A DNA stretch of 64,000 bases, taken from contig CM055883.1 in assembly GCA_029582165.1 (NCBI GenBank), positions 23,773,501 through 23,837,500 of the forward strand. Direction: 5' to 3'. Origin of the DNA: Portulaca oleracea. Lineage: Eukaryota; Streptophyta; Magnoliopsida; Caryophyllales; Portulacaceae. The notes below the pieces were generated by a model. It was not told where the DNA came from, did no database searches, and saw only the letters and a program-made list of their open reading frames with translations. Both the position numbers and the translations under genes were made by a program. Shown here piece by piece: positions 23,251 to 31,944 of this stretch (position 1 is the stretch's first letter; the number at the start of each line of letters is the position of its first letter).

Positions 23251-25650
23251 ATGACTGATGAAGCCAGACCTTCCAATGCTATTGATTTGGAATCTATGCA
23301 AGGGGAATCATCTCCAGTTGTGGCAAATGTGACTCCTAGTGGCCAAATTGGTAACAATGCAACTGAGGGGGAAGATACTGATGGACGGAAAAGAAAGAGA
23401 AAGACAACATCAGGAGTGTGGGAATATTTTGACAAAGTTACAATAAAAGGTCGGGAAAGGGCATTATGCAAAGGTTGCAAAAATGATTATGTTGGTGGTA
23501 GCAAGAGTGGAACTACACATTTGTGGGAACATTTGAAAAAATGTTTAAAGACCACAAACAAAGTTGACATTGCGCAAAGCTTCTTGAAAGGAACAATTAA
23601 GAAGGATAGTACTTCTATTACAGTGGGAAAGTACAAGTTCAGTCAAGATTTAGCAAGGCATGAGTTATGTAATATGATTGCATTGCATGGCTATCCTCTT
23701 AGCATGGTTGACCACATTGGATTTATTAGATATTCAAAAGTCTTGAATCCAGACTTTAAGGTTGTTTCAAGGAATACTCTGAAGTCCGATATCATGGCTG
23801 CTTCAAGGAAGAGAGAGAATGTTTAAAAAGACTAATTGCATCACAAGAAGGACGAGTTGCCATTACTACTGATATGTGGACTGCAAAGCATCAGAAAAGG
23901 GGGTATATGGCCGTGACAACACACTTCATCGATGAAGAGTGGACTTTACAAAGTCGTATTATTCGGTAAGTAACTTTCCTACATTCTTTTATTGTATTTT
24001 TTCTTCATTGCTTGTGAATTTTACAACATATCTAATTGATTAATTTGTTTACTTTCATTTAGATATGCATATGTACCATGTCCACATACCGCCGTCACTA
24101 TTTCTAAAGTGTTGCTTGATTGTTTGGTTGATTTTAATTTGGATGAGAGACTTTCAACTATTACCGTGGATAACTGCTCGACCAATGACGGTGTTATAGA
24201 GAATTTGCTGGAAAAGCTTGATTATACAACACTTATGTTGGATGGTAAATTTTTGCACATGCGATGTTTGTGCTCATATATTGAATTTGATTGTTCGAGA
24301 TGGTTTAAGTGTAATTGGTAATGCTGTTGAGAAGGTTCGGGATGCAGTAGCTTTTTGGAGCGCAACTCCAAAAAGGGTTGAAAAATTTGAAGATGCTTGT
24401 AGGTACTATAAGCTTGGAGGAGGCAAGAAGCTTGAGTTGGATAGTTTGACCAGACGGAATTCAACTTATGACATGCTAGAGACTGCCCTTCACTACAAAG
24501 ATGTTTTTGTAAGGTTGAAGAAGAATAGCAAAGGAAAAGTTGAAAAGTTCTCATTACCTACTCAAGAAGAGTGGCAGATGGCTAGGGAAATTTGTGATCG
24601 GCTGGTCTTATTTAAGTGTGTCACAGAAGAAATTTCAGGTTCGAAATATCCCACCGCCAATTTATTTTTTGAAAAAGTTTGTGGAATTAGATTGGCATTG
24701 AGAAATTGGATGGTGTGTGGGAATTCTGTGATTGAGACTATGGCTAAGAGTATGTTTTGTGAAGTTTGACAAATATTGGGATGACATACATGGACTTTTG
24801 GGAGTAGCTTCAGTGTTGGATCCTAGAAGAAAAATGGAATGCGTATCATTTTTTTATGATCTTATATATGGAGATGAGGCTGAGTATCAACGTGCTAGAG
24901 TTAAGAATTTATTGCATGACTTATTTGAGAATTATAAGATATAACTTGATTCAATGTCTGAGTCATCTCCAAAACATTCTATGGAGACGGATTCTAGTTC
25001 TGGGAAATTACCATTGGAGGGTGTGGAATATTGTTTAATGTGGCAAAACCATGTGAAAATACAAACACCTAAGAAGACAGCCAAATCTGAAGTTGATAAT
25101 TACTTGGAAGAGGAACGAATTTCACTTGATGATGTTAAATCAAGGCTTTTGGCATGGTGGAAAATCAACTCAGGTCAGTTCCCAATCCTTTCTATGATAG
25201 CGAGAGATATCCTTGCAGTGCCAATTTCTACCGTTCCTTCAGAGAGTGCATTTAGTGTGGGTGGTAAACTTATTAGCCCACATCGCAGTAGACTTAAACC
25301 AACAACTGTTGAAGCTTTGATGTGTCTTCAAAGTTGGCGAGGTGTGATGTTTGAAGGTAAGTCATTAATTATTTGCTTATTCGTGATAAGTTTCAAGAGT
25401 TTTGTACTTTCATTCTAATAAATAATTCATTTTTTTTGTATAATTGGTCGTAGATGCTACTAAAGAAAATCCTTTCGCATTGTCCACTGTCGATGAAGAT
25501 GAGGACGCTAGTGATAATGAGGTACTTCAAAAGCATTGTAATTCATTTTGTTTGCTAAATTTTTCTTCAATGAATAATTTAACTGTTGTATTCTAATCTC
25601 CTATATTAATTTTGTTGTTTTTATTACAGGTGCAAGTTTATGATGATTGA
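23251..25650 (+). pseudogene. hAT transposase, copy 6 (least interrupted in the centre)
   Basis: ATG at 23251 (MTDEARPSNAID); N-terminal frame open to 23826 with the BED finger intact. A one-base loss at the AASRKREN site ends it. In the centre this is the only copy that reads TTA (24662-24664) where all others have TAA, so the frame ANLFFEKVCGIRL is open across that point (24218-24769). It is then broken by an extra T near 24756 (TATGTTTTGTG). The shared TAA is at 24942-24944. The last codons read QVYDD for QVQDD. The catalytic segments TDMWT and VDNCSTND are conserved. Confidence 0.91.
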
Positions 25651-25912
25651 TGGAATTTGAAGCATTGTACCTTTGAGAGTTTCATATTTGCAAACATTAG
25701 ACGTTTTTTTAATGGAAGCAAACATTGGACATTCGGTTATGTACTTGTGTGACTTTATGTGTTGTATTTTGTTATGTATGAATTATGATTGGTATGTAAT
25801 ACTTTTATTTTAGGTTTTATTGTTTTGGAATCTTATGATGATTGAGACATTATTTCTGATGTATAACAGTTATGATGGTTTTGGAATCATTTTATGGAAT
25901 TGTATAATAGGT

Positions 25913-26170
25913 AATCGGAGTCGGAGTTAATCGGAGTCGGATGAAATCATTTTATGGACTTGTATAACAGTTAATCAGAGTCGGAGGTAATCGGAGTCAG
26001 AGGTAATCGGAGTCGGAGTTGGAGTTAGGCACCTCCGATTAAGTTCGGATTTGAAGGTCCTCTCACCTCCGATTAATCGGATTTGGAGGTGGACCTCCAC
26101 CTCCGATTATTAATTGGAGCGAAGGTGAAGGTACCTACCTCCGATTCACCTCCGACCATTGCCATCCCTA
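25913..26170 (+). repeat. Right subterminal region and terminal inverted repeat of the hAT array
   Basis: The first half carries TCGGAG-type hexamers in direct orientation; the second half carries CTCCGA in the opposite orientation. At 26081-26104 GGAGGTGGACCTCCACCTCC can fold back. The end GACCATTGCCATCCCTA is followed by CCCAACAC (26171-26178), the expected place of an 8-bp target duplication; the partner copy would lie left of the window. Equivalent regions precede 2401, 6403, 10366, 14286, 18223 and 22199. Confidence 0.75.
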
Positions 26171-27510
26171 CCCAACACAATACCTTCTTCAACCATGAAG
26201 TGGCATTTCTCCCAATTCAACACTAAGTCAACTTCCTCACAACGGGTTACAACTTTCTCCAAATTCAGCAAACAATCATCAAAGGTATTACCATAGACAG
26301 AAAAATCGTCGATAAAGACTTCCATGCCTTTTTCAATGAAATCACTAACGATAGCCATCATGCAATGTTGAAATGTCCCTGGTGCATTACACAACCCAAA
26401 AGGCATGCGACGATAAGCAAAAGTACCATACGGGCAAGTTAAAGTAGTTTTCTCTTAATGTGCGGGGTGGATTGGAATTTGAAAGAAACCCGAGTACCCA
26501 TCTTAAAAGCAAAAATACGAGTGACCCGCCAACCTTTCCAACATCTGGTCAATAAAGGGAAGGGGGAAATGGTCTTTCTTTGTTACTTTGTTTAGTTGGC
26601 GGTAATCGATGTACATCCGCCAACTGGTGACGGTCCGGGTACTAACTAGTTCTTTCTTTTCATTCTCAATCACAATCATTCCACCCTTCTTGGGCACACA
26701 CTGAACCGGGCTTACCCATTCGCTATTTGTGATGGGGAAGATGATCCCAGCAGCTAACAATTTAACTACTTCCTTCTTAACTACCTCTTGCATATTAGGG
26801 TTTAATCAACGCTGGGGCTGCCTAATCGGTTTTGCATCCTCTAACAAGTCAATTGAATGCATGCATATAGAAGGGGACAAACCTTTCAAATCCTCTATCT
26901 TATAACCCAGTGCACCCCTATGTTTTCTAAGCAAATCAGGCAACTTGGACAAATCAGAATAATGCAATTTCGCATTCACAATGGCAGGACAAGACTTCTC
27001 ATCATCCAAGAAAGCATATTGTAGGGAAGGGGGTAGAGGTTTAAGCTCTAAAGGAGTAGAGGATTTAATTTGAGAAGAAGACATACCCTTGTAGATCACA
27101 TCTTGAATCTCTATGCACTCAATATAAGGCTCGACAATAATAATCTCCTCATGCATGGGTGATGAGTCAAGAAGGTTGGTGAAGAAGGTAATATCGATGT
27201 CGTCGGTCTCAAATTGGAAAGATTCCAATAGTCAAGCTCCCAAGGGATCGTCGTAAGTAGACTCAAGTAGATGAGAGTCCTCAATATATTCATCAACTAG
27301 GAACTCCATCATATCGATAGCATAGCATGACTCCCCATACGAAGGACCTTTTAATGACCCCTCAAGGTGAAAAATGATGCTTTCATCACCGACATTCAAC
27401 GACATGCTTCCATTCTTCACATCAATTATCGCTCCAGCCGTGGCAAGGAATGGCCTTCCCAAAATGATAGGAATGTTGTTGTCTTCCTCCATCTCCAAGA
27501 TCACAAAATC
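26171..27510 (-). mobile_element. Athila-like Ty3/gypsy fragment (protease to RT)
   Basis: Minus-strand pol fragment bounded on the left by the hAT end and on the right by a truncated C-family LTR. The right junction shares a TC at 27509-27510 with the LTR sequence, a small microhomology. It carries no LTR, PBS or gag in the window. Its decay is by point stops with no frameshift, unlike the hAT copies beside it. Confidence 0.85.
26171..27510 (-). pseudogene. Athila-like pol: retropepsin C-terminal part, linker, reverse transcriptase
   Basis: Reads leftward from DFVILEMEED and IILGRPFLATAGAIIDV (end of the aspartic protease), through a linker with PPSLQYAFLDD, into RT with SPVQCVPKKGG, RMYIDYRQLNKVTKKDHFPLPF, MPFGLCNAPGTFQ and the catalytic FIDDFSVYG. 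The whole 1.34 kb stays in one reading frame with four in-frame stops (27232-27234, near 26807, near 26503, near 26457). Two look like C-to-T changes (CGA or CAA to TGA or TAA). It stops after GIVLG, where the hAT end interrupts the RT. Assignment to Athila rests on the GRPFLATAGA and FIDDFSVYG signatures. Confidence 0.87.
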
Positions 27511-27512
27511 TA

Positions 27513-27525
27513 GAATGTTCTAGAA
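27513..27525 (+). promoter_or_regulatory. Heat-shock element remnant, LTR1
   Basis: GAAtgTTCtaGAA: three alternating units at exact 5-bp spacing, the minimal consensus for plant heat-shock factor binding. It sits at the very border of the truncated LTR. Confidence 0.65.
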
Positions 27526-27816
27526 GTGTGTGTGATAGGCGTGTGATATGGCTTGATTAGGCGCCAAGTTTGTTATCCTAGATAAGGTTGGCTTATTTTG
27601 TAACTAATCCATATTGGATCAGGAAAGGCAAATCCTAGTAGGAACTATCTCTTGTAACTAACTCCCCTTAGGATAAGGAGTCCTAATCCAAGTAGCTATC
27701 ATAGGCGTTTAGTAGTAGGAGTCCTTGGCTTGTATGCCAAGTAATAAGAGTCCTAGTAGGAAAAGATGGCTTGCACGCCAATCTTGAGAGTCCAAGGAGG
27801 TTTAGGACTTTAGTAG

Positions 27817-27825
27817 TATAAATAG
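27817..27825 (+). promoter_or_regulatory. TATA box of LTR1
   Basis: TATAAATAG, conserved at the same place in LTR2 and LTR3; it marks the likely U3/R border. Confidence 0.7.
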
Positions 27826-28588
27826 CTAGGCTTGTAGCCTCTCAAAGGCATCCAACTTTGAATTATGAATACATCCAAGGTTTTAGCTTACCCCTTGAGT
27901 GTTTCGTGAGAACCTCGTTGATCTCTTCTATTGTATCTTGGTATGGCAACCAAGTGGTGATTAAGAGCTTGTCTCTGAAACCTAGAAGGTGTTTCTCTAA
28001 CTAGGTGGAAGAACAAGTAGCCCTAGGGTTTCATCTTGAAGGTGTTTCTGTAACAAGTATGATCCCTTTTGTTTGATTCTTTAAACCCAAAATACAAAAA
28101 CAAGTCTTTTTAGTTTAATTAAAACCAAAACCCAAAAACAAGTCTTTTCTTTTGATGAATCCCAAAATCCAAAAAAAATCCAAGTTCCCTCTTTTTTCTC
28201 TCATCCACGTCAATCTCTATCTCTTTCTCCCAACGCCAACTCTCGCTCTGACAAACCCTAATCCCATCTTCCTCTCCCAAACGTGCCTCTCAAATCGTCT
28301 CTCAAATCTCCCTCTCTCAAAGGCCTCACGCCAAGAATCCTCTCTCTCTCTCTCATGTCACCCTCCCTCTCTCTCCTTTCAACCTCTCAAAGATTCAATC
28401 TTTCTCATTCCCCCTCTCACAAAAGACCTCACGTCGCAAAAGCTTCCCATAGATCCTGGTTTCTCACGTGAACCATCACATCTCTCTCTTATTCACATTA
28501 AGCATCCCATATTCAGACTGGTTGCACGTCTCCTTTATGATGTGTAATTGATCAAGCCTTACTTTGATCCCATTATACATCAAAGTTT

Positions 28589-28600
28589 TGGTATCAGAGC
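28589..28600 (+). other. Primer binding site, tRNA-iMet type (internal 1)
   Basis: TGGTATCAGAGC, complementary to the 3' end of plant initiator tRNA-Met, six bases after the LTR end. Confidence 0.85.
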
Positions 28601-28685
28601 TTAGGTTTCTTTGAGTGCAACCCTAACCCCACAAAACGGCCAAACACAATCCCTTCCATGCCCAAACGCAAATCTAACCCCCTCC

Positions 28686-29456
28686 ATGGCTCACGATATG
28701 TTCCTTATGAGGAGAGTTTTTAGTAACTCAATTATTTCTGAAGACCAACAACAGCGAGAAGCCATCTTTCAATCTCGTTGCACAATCAAGGGAAAGGTCT
28801 GTTCTTTGATCATCGATGGAGGAAGCAGCACCAATGTGGCGTCAACTACTATGGTAGACAAACTTCAGCAGGAAACGAGTCCACATCCAAAGCCATACTC
28901 CATCCAGTGGCTTAATCAGGGTGAAGATTTACAAGTTACTCAACGATGTTTGGAAAGCTTTTCCATTGGCAAATCATTTCAAGAATCTTTATGGTGTGAC
29001 GTTTTGCCTATGGATGCTTGTCATATTGTGCTGGGAAGACCATGGTTATTTGACAGGAGTGTGAAGCATGATGGAAGAGCTAACACCTACACTCTTATGA
29101 TGAAAAACAAGAGAATAACCCTAACTCTACTCAAAATAACCCAACCGTCACCACCCATAGAAAGTGATCCAAACTCCATCACTTCTATGACTACTGAACG
29201 CCCTGAGTTTAGTGAGCATAAGGAGATCACTCCCTTAGACCCAAGCACAAAACCTAGCCACGAAAGTCCGACCAACGAGAACCGTAGTCTCCAAAAGGGT
29301 CACCCACTCGTCACACCTCAGTTGGAACCACCCTCTCATGTGTTCCAAGAAGAGATACCACCAGGATTTCCCCCCAGTGTGACATTCATCACGAGATTGA
29401 TCCTGTTCCTAGATCTGGTGTGCATAACAAGTCTACACATCACGAGAACCCAGTGA
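28686..29456 (+). pseudogene. C-family pol, internal 1: retropepsin domain
   Basis: The frame is open from about 28611; the first ATG is 28686 (MAHDMFLMRRVF). The aspartic protease core reads KGKVCSLIIDGGSSTNVAS, followed by PHPKPYSIQWLNQ and LGRPWLFDRSVKHDGRANTY, as in chromovirus polyproteins. The active-site motif is DGG where DTG or DSG is usual, which is common in this lineage. Only about 85 bases separate PBS and start, so gag and its zinc knuckle are missing. The protein runs past FQEEIPPGFPPS and then leaves the RT frame by a small indel near 29380; a separate frame there reads DIHHEIDPVPRSG. Confidence 0.85.
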
Positions 29457-29502
29457 CAATCAAGAATATCAAAAGCATGTTGATGATCTTCAAACAAAGG
29501 GT

Positions 29503-29928
29503 ATGATCAAGAAAGTTTTCAGTCTATGCACTAACCCTACCCTTGTGATTACAAAGAAAGAAGGAAACAAACGTATGTGCATCAACAAGAGTCATACCAA
29601 GAAAAGGTTTCCTAGAATTAAAGATCTAATGGACGAGCTAGATGGTACCCAAGTCGTTTCAAAGACTGGTCCAAGAAAGGGGTACCTTGATCCAATTCGA
29701 ATCAAAGAAGGGAAAACTGCTGTCAAAACCAAAGGAGGACTCTGTGAACGGTTAGTCACACCTCGTGGACTAACTAATGCTCTCTTTACTGTTATGAGAC
29801 TAATGAATAAGGTTTTGAAGCCCCTTATTAGCAAGTGTATTGTTATCTACTTGGGTGATATACTTGTGAATAGCAAGAGTGAGAAAGGTCACATCTTTCA
29901 CCTCTCCAATCTGTTTTGGAGACCTTAG
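29503..29928 (+). pseudogene. C-family pol, internal 1: degenerate reverse transcriptase
   Basis: Recognisable by KKVFSLCTNPTLVITKKEG, FPRIKDLMDELDGT, KTKGGL, PRGLTNALFTVMRLMNKVLKPLI and the catalytic box, here IYLGDILVNS where an active enzyme has YFDDILIYS. The first Asp of the YxDD pair is Gly. The segment equivalent to [11 protein letters not shown] is poorly conserved. It ends after HIFHL. Confidence 0.82.
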
Positions 29929-30347
29929 CTCACGTGAATCTACATCAGAATCTACCCAAGTATAGTGTCTTCATCAACAACATAGTCTCTCTTGGCTATG
30001 CTCTTTCGCTTAAAGTGATCAAGGTTGATCAAGAAAGAGTCAAAGCTATCAAGGAGTGGTCTGCTCCAACTATTATTCATGATGTTCGAAGCTTCCCCAG
30101 CTTGGCCTCTTTCTGTAGGAGGTTTGCGAAGAATTTTAGTACTATTCTACCTCCTACAACCAATCTATTGAAATCCAAGGAGTCCCCATGGACTCACTCA
30201 GTACAACAAGCTTTCGACACCACCAAGAAACGACTCTGCACCGCACCTGTCCTAACCCTACCAAACTTTGATAAAAAGTTTGAAGTAGAGTGCGATGCAT
30301 CTATAGTTGGTATTAGAGTTGTTCTATCTCAAGAGGGCCATCCCTAA
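29916..30347 (+). pseudogene. C-family pol, internal 1: RT thumb/connection and start of RNase H
   Basis: Contains NLPKYSVFINNIVSLGYALS, RSFPSLASFCRRFAKNFSTIL and the RNase H opening KFEVECDASIVGIRVVLSQEGHP, then TAA. The remaining RNase H residues and the whole integrase are absent; the sequence moves straight to the pol tail and PPT. The catalytic Asp of the first RNase H motif (ECDAS) is kept. Confidence 0.82.
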
Positions 30348-30778
30348 ACTGATTTACCTAGCCTCGGTCCCACTTTTGGGGATCCTAGATTCATGGATGA
30401 TAATGAGGCCAACCCTGCTCCATCAATAAGAACATCTCATTCCTCCAATTAAGTTTGAGGACAAAGTTTTTTCAACAAGGGGGAAATGATGTATTTCGGC
30501 CCACGCCTGAAATACATCTATCTAGCCTAGGTCTCACTTTTGGGGACCCTAGGTTCATGGAAGGAAATGGAGGCTCACATAGCCATTGGCTCGCCTTTGG
30601 AGACTCAAGATTCATAGAGAACGATGAAAATCCATCCATGCCCATTCCCATAACAAAGGAGGCCCAATTTGTTTACAAGGAGGTAGAACGGGCTATAAAG
30701 GATAAACTGAGCATTGAGGCCCAATGGCCCATCGACAATGTATGCTCCTTATGGCAAGAAGATATCCAAACATCCTAG
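30348..30778 (+). pseudogene. C-family pol tail crossing into LTR2
   Basis: After the RNase H stop the same frame reads TDLPSLGPTFGDPRFMDDNEANPAP to a stop near 30451. From 30455 a second frame reads through the PPT (FFQQGGN) into the LTR as DVFRPTPEIHLSSLGLTFGDPRFMEGN and on to TAG at 30776-30778, giving 96 codons inside the LTR. The motif FGDxRF occurs three times. Read-through of pol into the 3' LTR is a reported property of CRM-type chromoviruses; I do not recognise the CR motif itself here. Confidence 0.65.
30473..30486 (+). other. Polypurine tract before LTR2
   Basis: AACAAGGGGGAAA immediately before the LTR start TGATGTA; the same tract precedes LTR3 and LTR4. Confidence 0.75.
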
Positions 30779-31044
30779 AACGGCCAAGTCCACGCCAAGA
30801 GCATCTAAAGGAGACCCAAAGTCTACGCCAAGGCCCAAGATTCAAGCATAAAGTGAATTTCACATTTCTGACGATTTCCAGAAGAAGTTCACAGTTTTGA
30901 CCATTTCAGTTTGAATTTTACGGTTTAGGCCATTTGATGTATTTCTTTAAATTTCTAGGGTTTTCTTTACATTTCTGATTATGTAAGGTGCCAAGTAATA
31001 TATATAAACTTGGTAACCAAGTCTTAGGAGTCTAGATTAGTCTA

Positions 31045-31067
31045 GAATGTTCTAGAAAGTTCTAGAA
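31045..31067 (+). promoter_or_regulatory. Heat-shock element, LTR2
   Basis: GAAtgTTCtaGAAagTTCtaGAA: five perfect alternating units at 5-bp spacing, about 300 bases upstream of the TATA box. Confidence 0.72.
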
Positions 31068-31365
31068 GTGTGTGGTGTGTGTGATAGGCGTGTGATATGG
31101 CTAGATTAGGGGCCAAGTTTGTTATCCTAGATAAGGTTGGCTTATTTTGTAACTAATCCATCGTGGATTAGGAAAGCCAAGTTCTAGTAGGAATTATCTC
31201 TTGTAACTAACTCCCCTTAGGATAAGGAGTCTTAATCCAAGTAGCTATTATAAGCGTCCAGTCGTAGGAGTCCTTGGCTTGTATGCCAAGTAATAAGAGT
31301 CCTAGTAGGAAAAGATGGCTTGCACGCCAATCTTGAGAGTCCAAGGACGTTTAGGACTTTAGTAT

Positions 31366-31374
31366 TATAAATAG
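31366..31374 (+). promoter_or_regulatory. TATA box of LTR2
   Basis: TATAAATAG in the same context as in LTR1 and LTR3. Confidence 0.7.
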
Positions 31375-31944
31375 CTAGGCTTGTAGCCTCTCAAAGGCAT
31401 CCAACTTTGAATTAAGAATACATCCAAGCTTTTAGCTTACCCCTTAAGTGTTTCGTGAGAACCTCGTTGATCACTTCTATTGTATCTTGGTATGGCAACC
31501 AAGTGGTGAGGAAGAGCTTGTCTCCGAAACCTAGAAGGTGTTTCTGTAACTAGGTGGAAGAACAAGTAGCCCTAGGGTTTCATCTTGAAGGTGTTTCTGT
31601 AACAAGTATGATCCCTTGATCTATCTTTGTTTTTATCTTTTACCTTTTGTTTGATTCTTTAAACCAAAAATCCAAAAACAAGTCTTTCTAGTTTTATTAA
31701 AACCAAAACCCAAAAACAAGTCTTTTCTTTTGATGAATCCCAAAATCCAAAAAAAAATCCAAGTTCCCTCTTTTTACTCTCATCCACGTCAATCTCCATC
31801 TCTTTCTCCCAACGCCAACACTCGCTCCAACCAACCCTAATCCCATCTTCCTCTCCCAAACGTTCCTCTCAAATCCTCTCTCTCAATTCTCCCTCTCTCA
31901 AAAGCCTCACGCCAAGAATCCTCTCTCTCTCTCACGTCACCCTC

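Larger units (their letters stand above)
1..26170 (+). mobile_element. Tandem array of hAT-derived units (one partial plus six complete)
   Basis: Seven head-to-tail copies of a unit of 3.92-4.00 kb. Taking the hAT right terminus as the boundary, units end at 2401, 6403, 10366, 14286, 18223, 22199 and 26170; the first is cut by the window start. Each complete unit holds a leader of about 1 kb, a broken hAT transposase gene of about 2.4 kb with three short introns, and a 3' tail rich in TCGGAG/CTCCGA hexamers ending ACCATTGCCATCCCTA. On the other strand the terminus reads TAGGGATGGCAATGG, a typical plant hAT end. No matching left terminus was found inside any unit, so single units look unable to transpose. 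Period, order and orientation are constant, so this is one amplified block and not seven independent insertions. Confidence 0.9.
22200..26170 (+). repeat. hAT array unit 6 (terminal unit)
   Basis: Leader 22200-23250, second hAT-like terminus ending near 23179, transposase 23251-25650, tail 25651-26170. This last unit ends at the true element border, where the sequence changes abruptly to Athila-like RT on the minus strand. It shares several private changes with unit 5, so the two are the closest pair. It is the only unit without the TAA near the middle of the transposase. Confidence 0.9.
27511..28582 (+). repeat. C-family LTR1 (5'-truncated)
   Basis: Matches 3' two thirds of the full LTR at 56168-57843 and ends CATTATACATCA just before a PBS. 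About 566 bases of the LTR start are missing; the cut falls inside the heat-shock element, leaving three of five GAA/TTC units (27513-27525). TATAAATAG lies at 27817-27825. A CT-rich leader follows at 28180-28450. Confidence 0.87.
30487..31944 (+). repeat. C-family LTR2, left part
   Basis: Starts TGATGTATTTCGG, the inverted counterpart of the LTR end ATACATCA. It contains a terminal hairpin (30488-30518), the pol-tail frame, an HSE (31045-31067) and TATAAATAG (31366-31374). It is interrupted at 31945 by E3 and resumes at 47408 after target duplication CCCTC. It serves both as 3' LTR of internal 1 and 5' LTR of internal 2. Confidence 0.9.

Noticed and set aside
1..26170. Regular repeats considered as a CRISPR array or rRNA-type tandem genes
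   Set aside because: The repeat unit is 4 kb and encodes transposase; there are no short direct repeats with unique spacers and no rRNA sequence.
28589..28600. TGGTATCAGAGC read as part of a tRNA gene
   Set aside because: Only the 3' complementary stretch is present, directly after LTR ends; it is a primer binding site.
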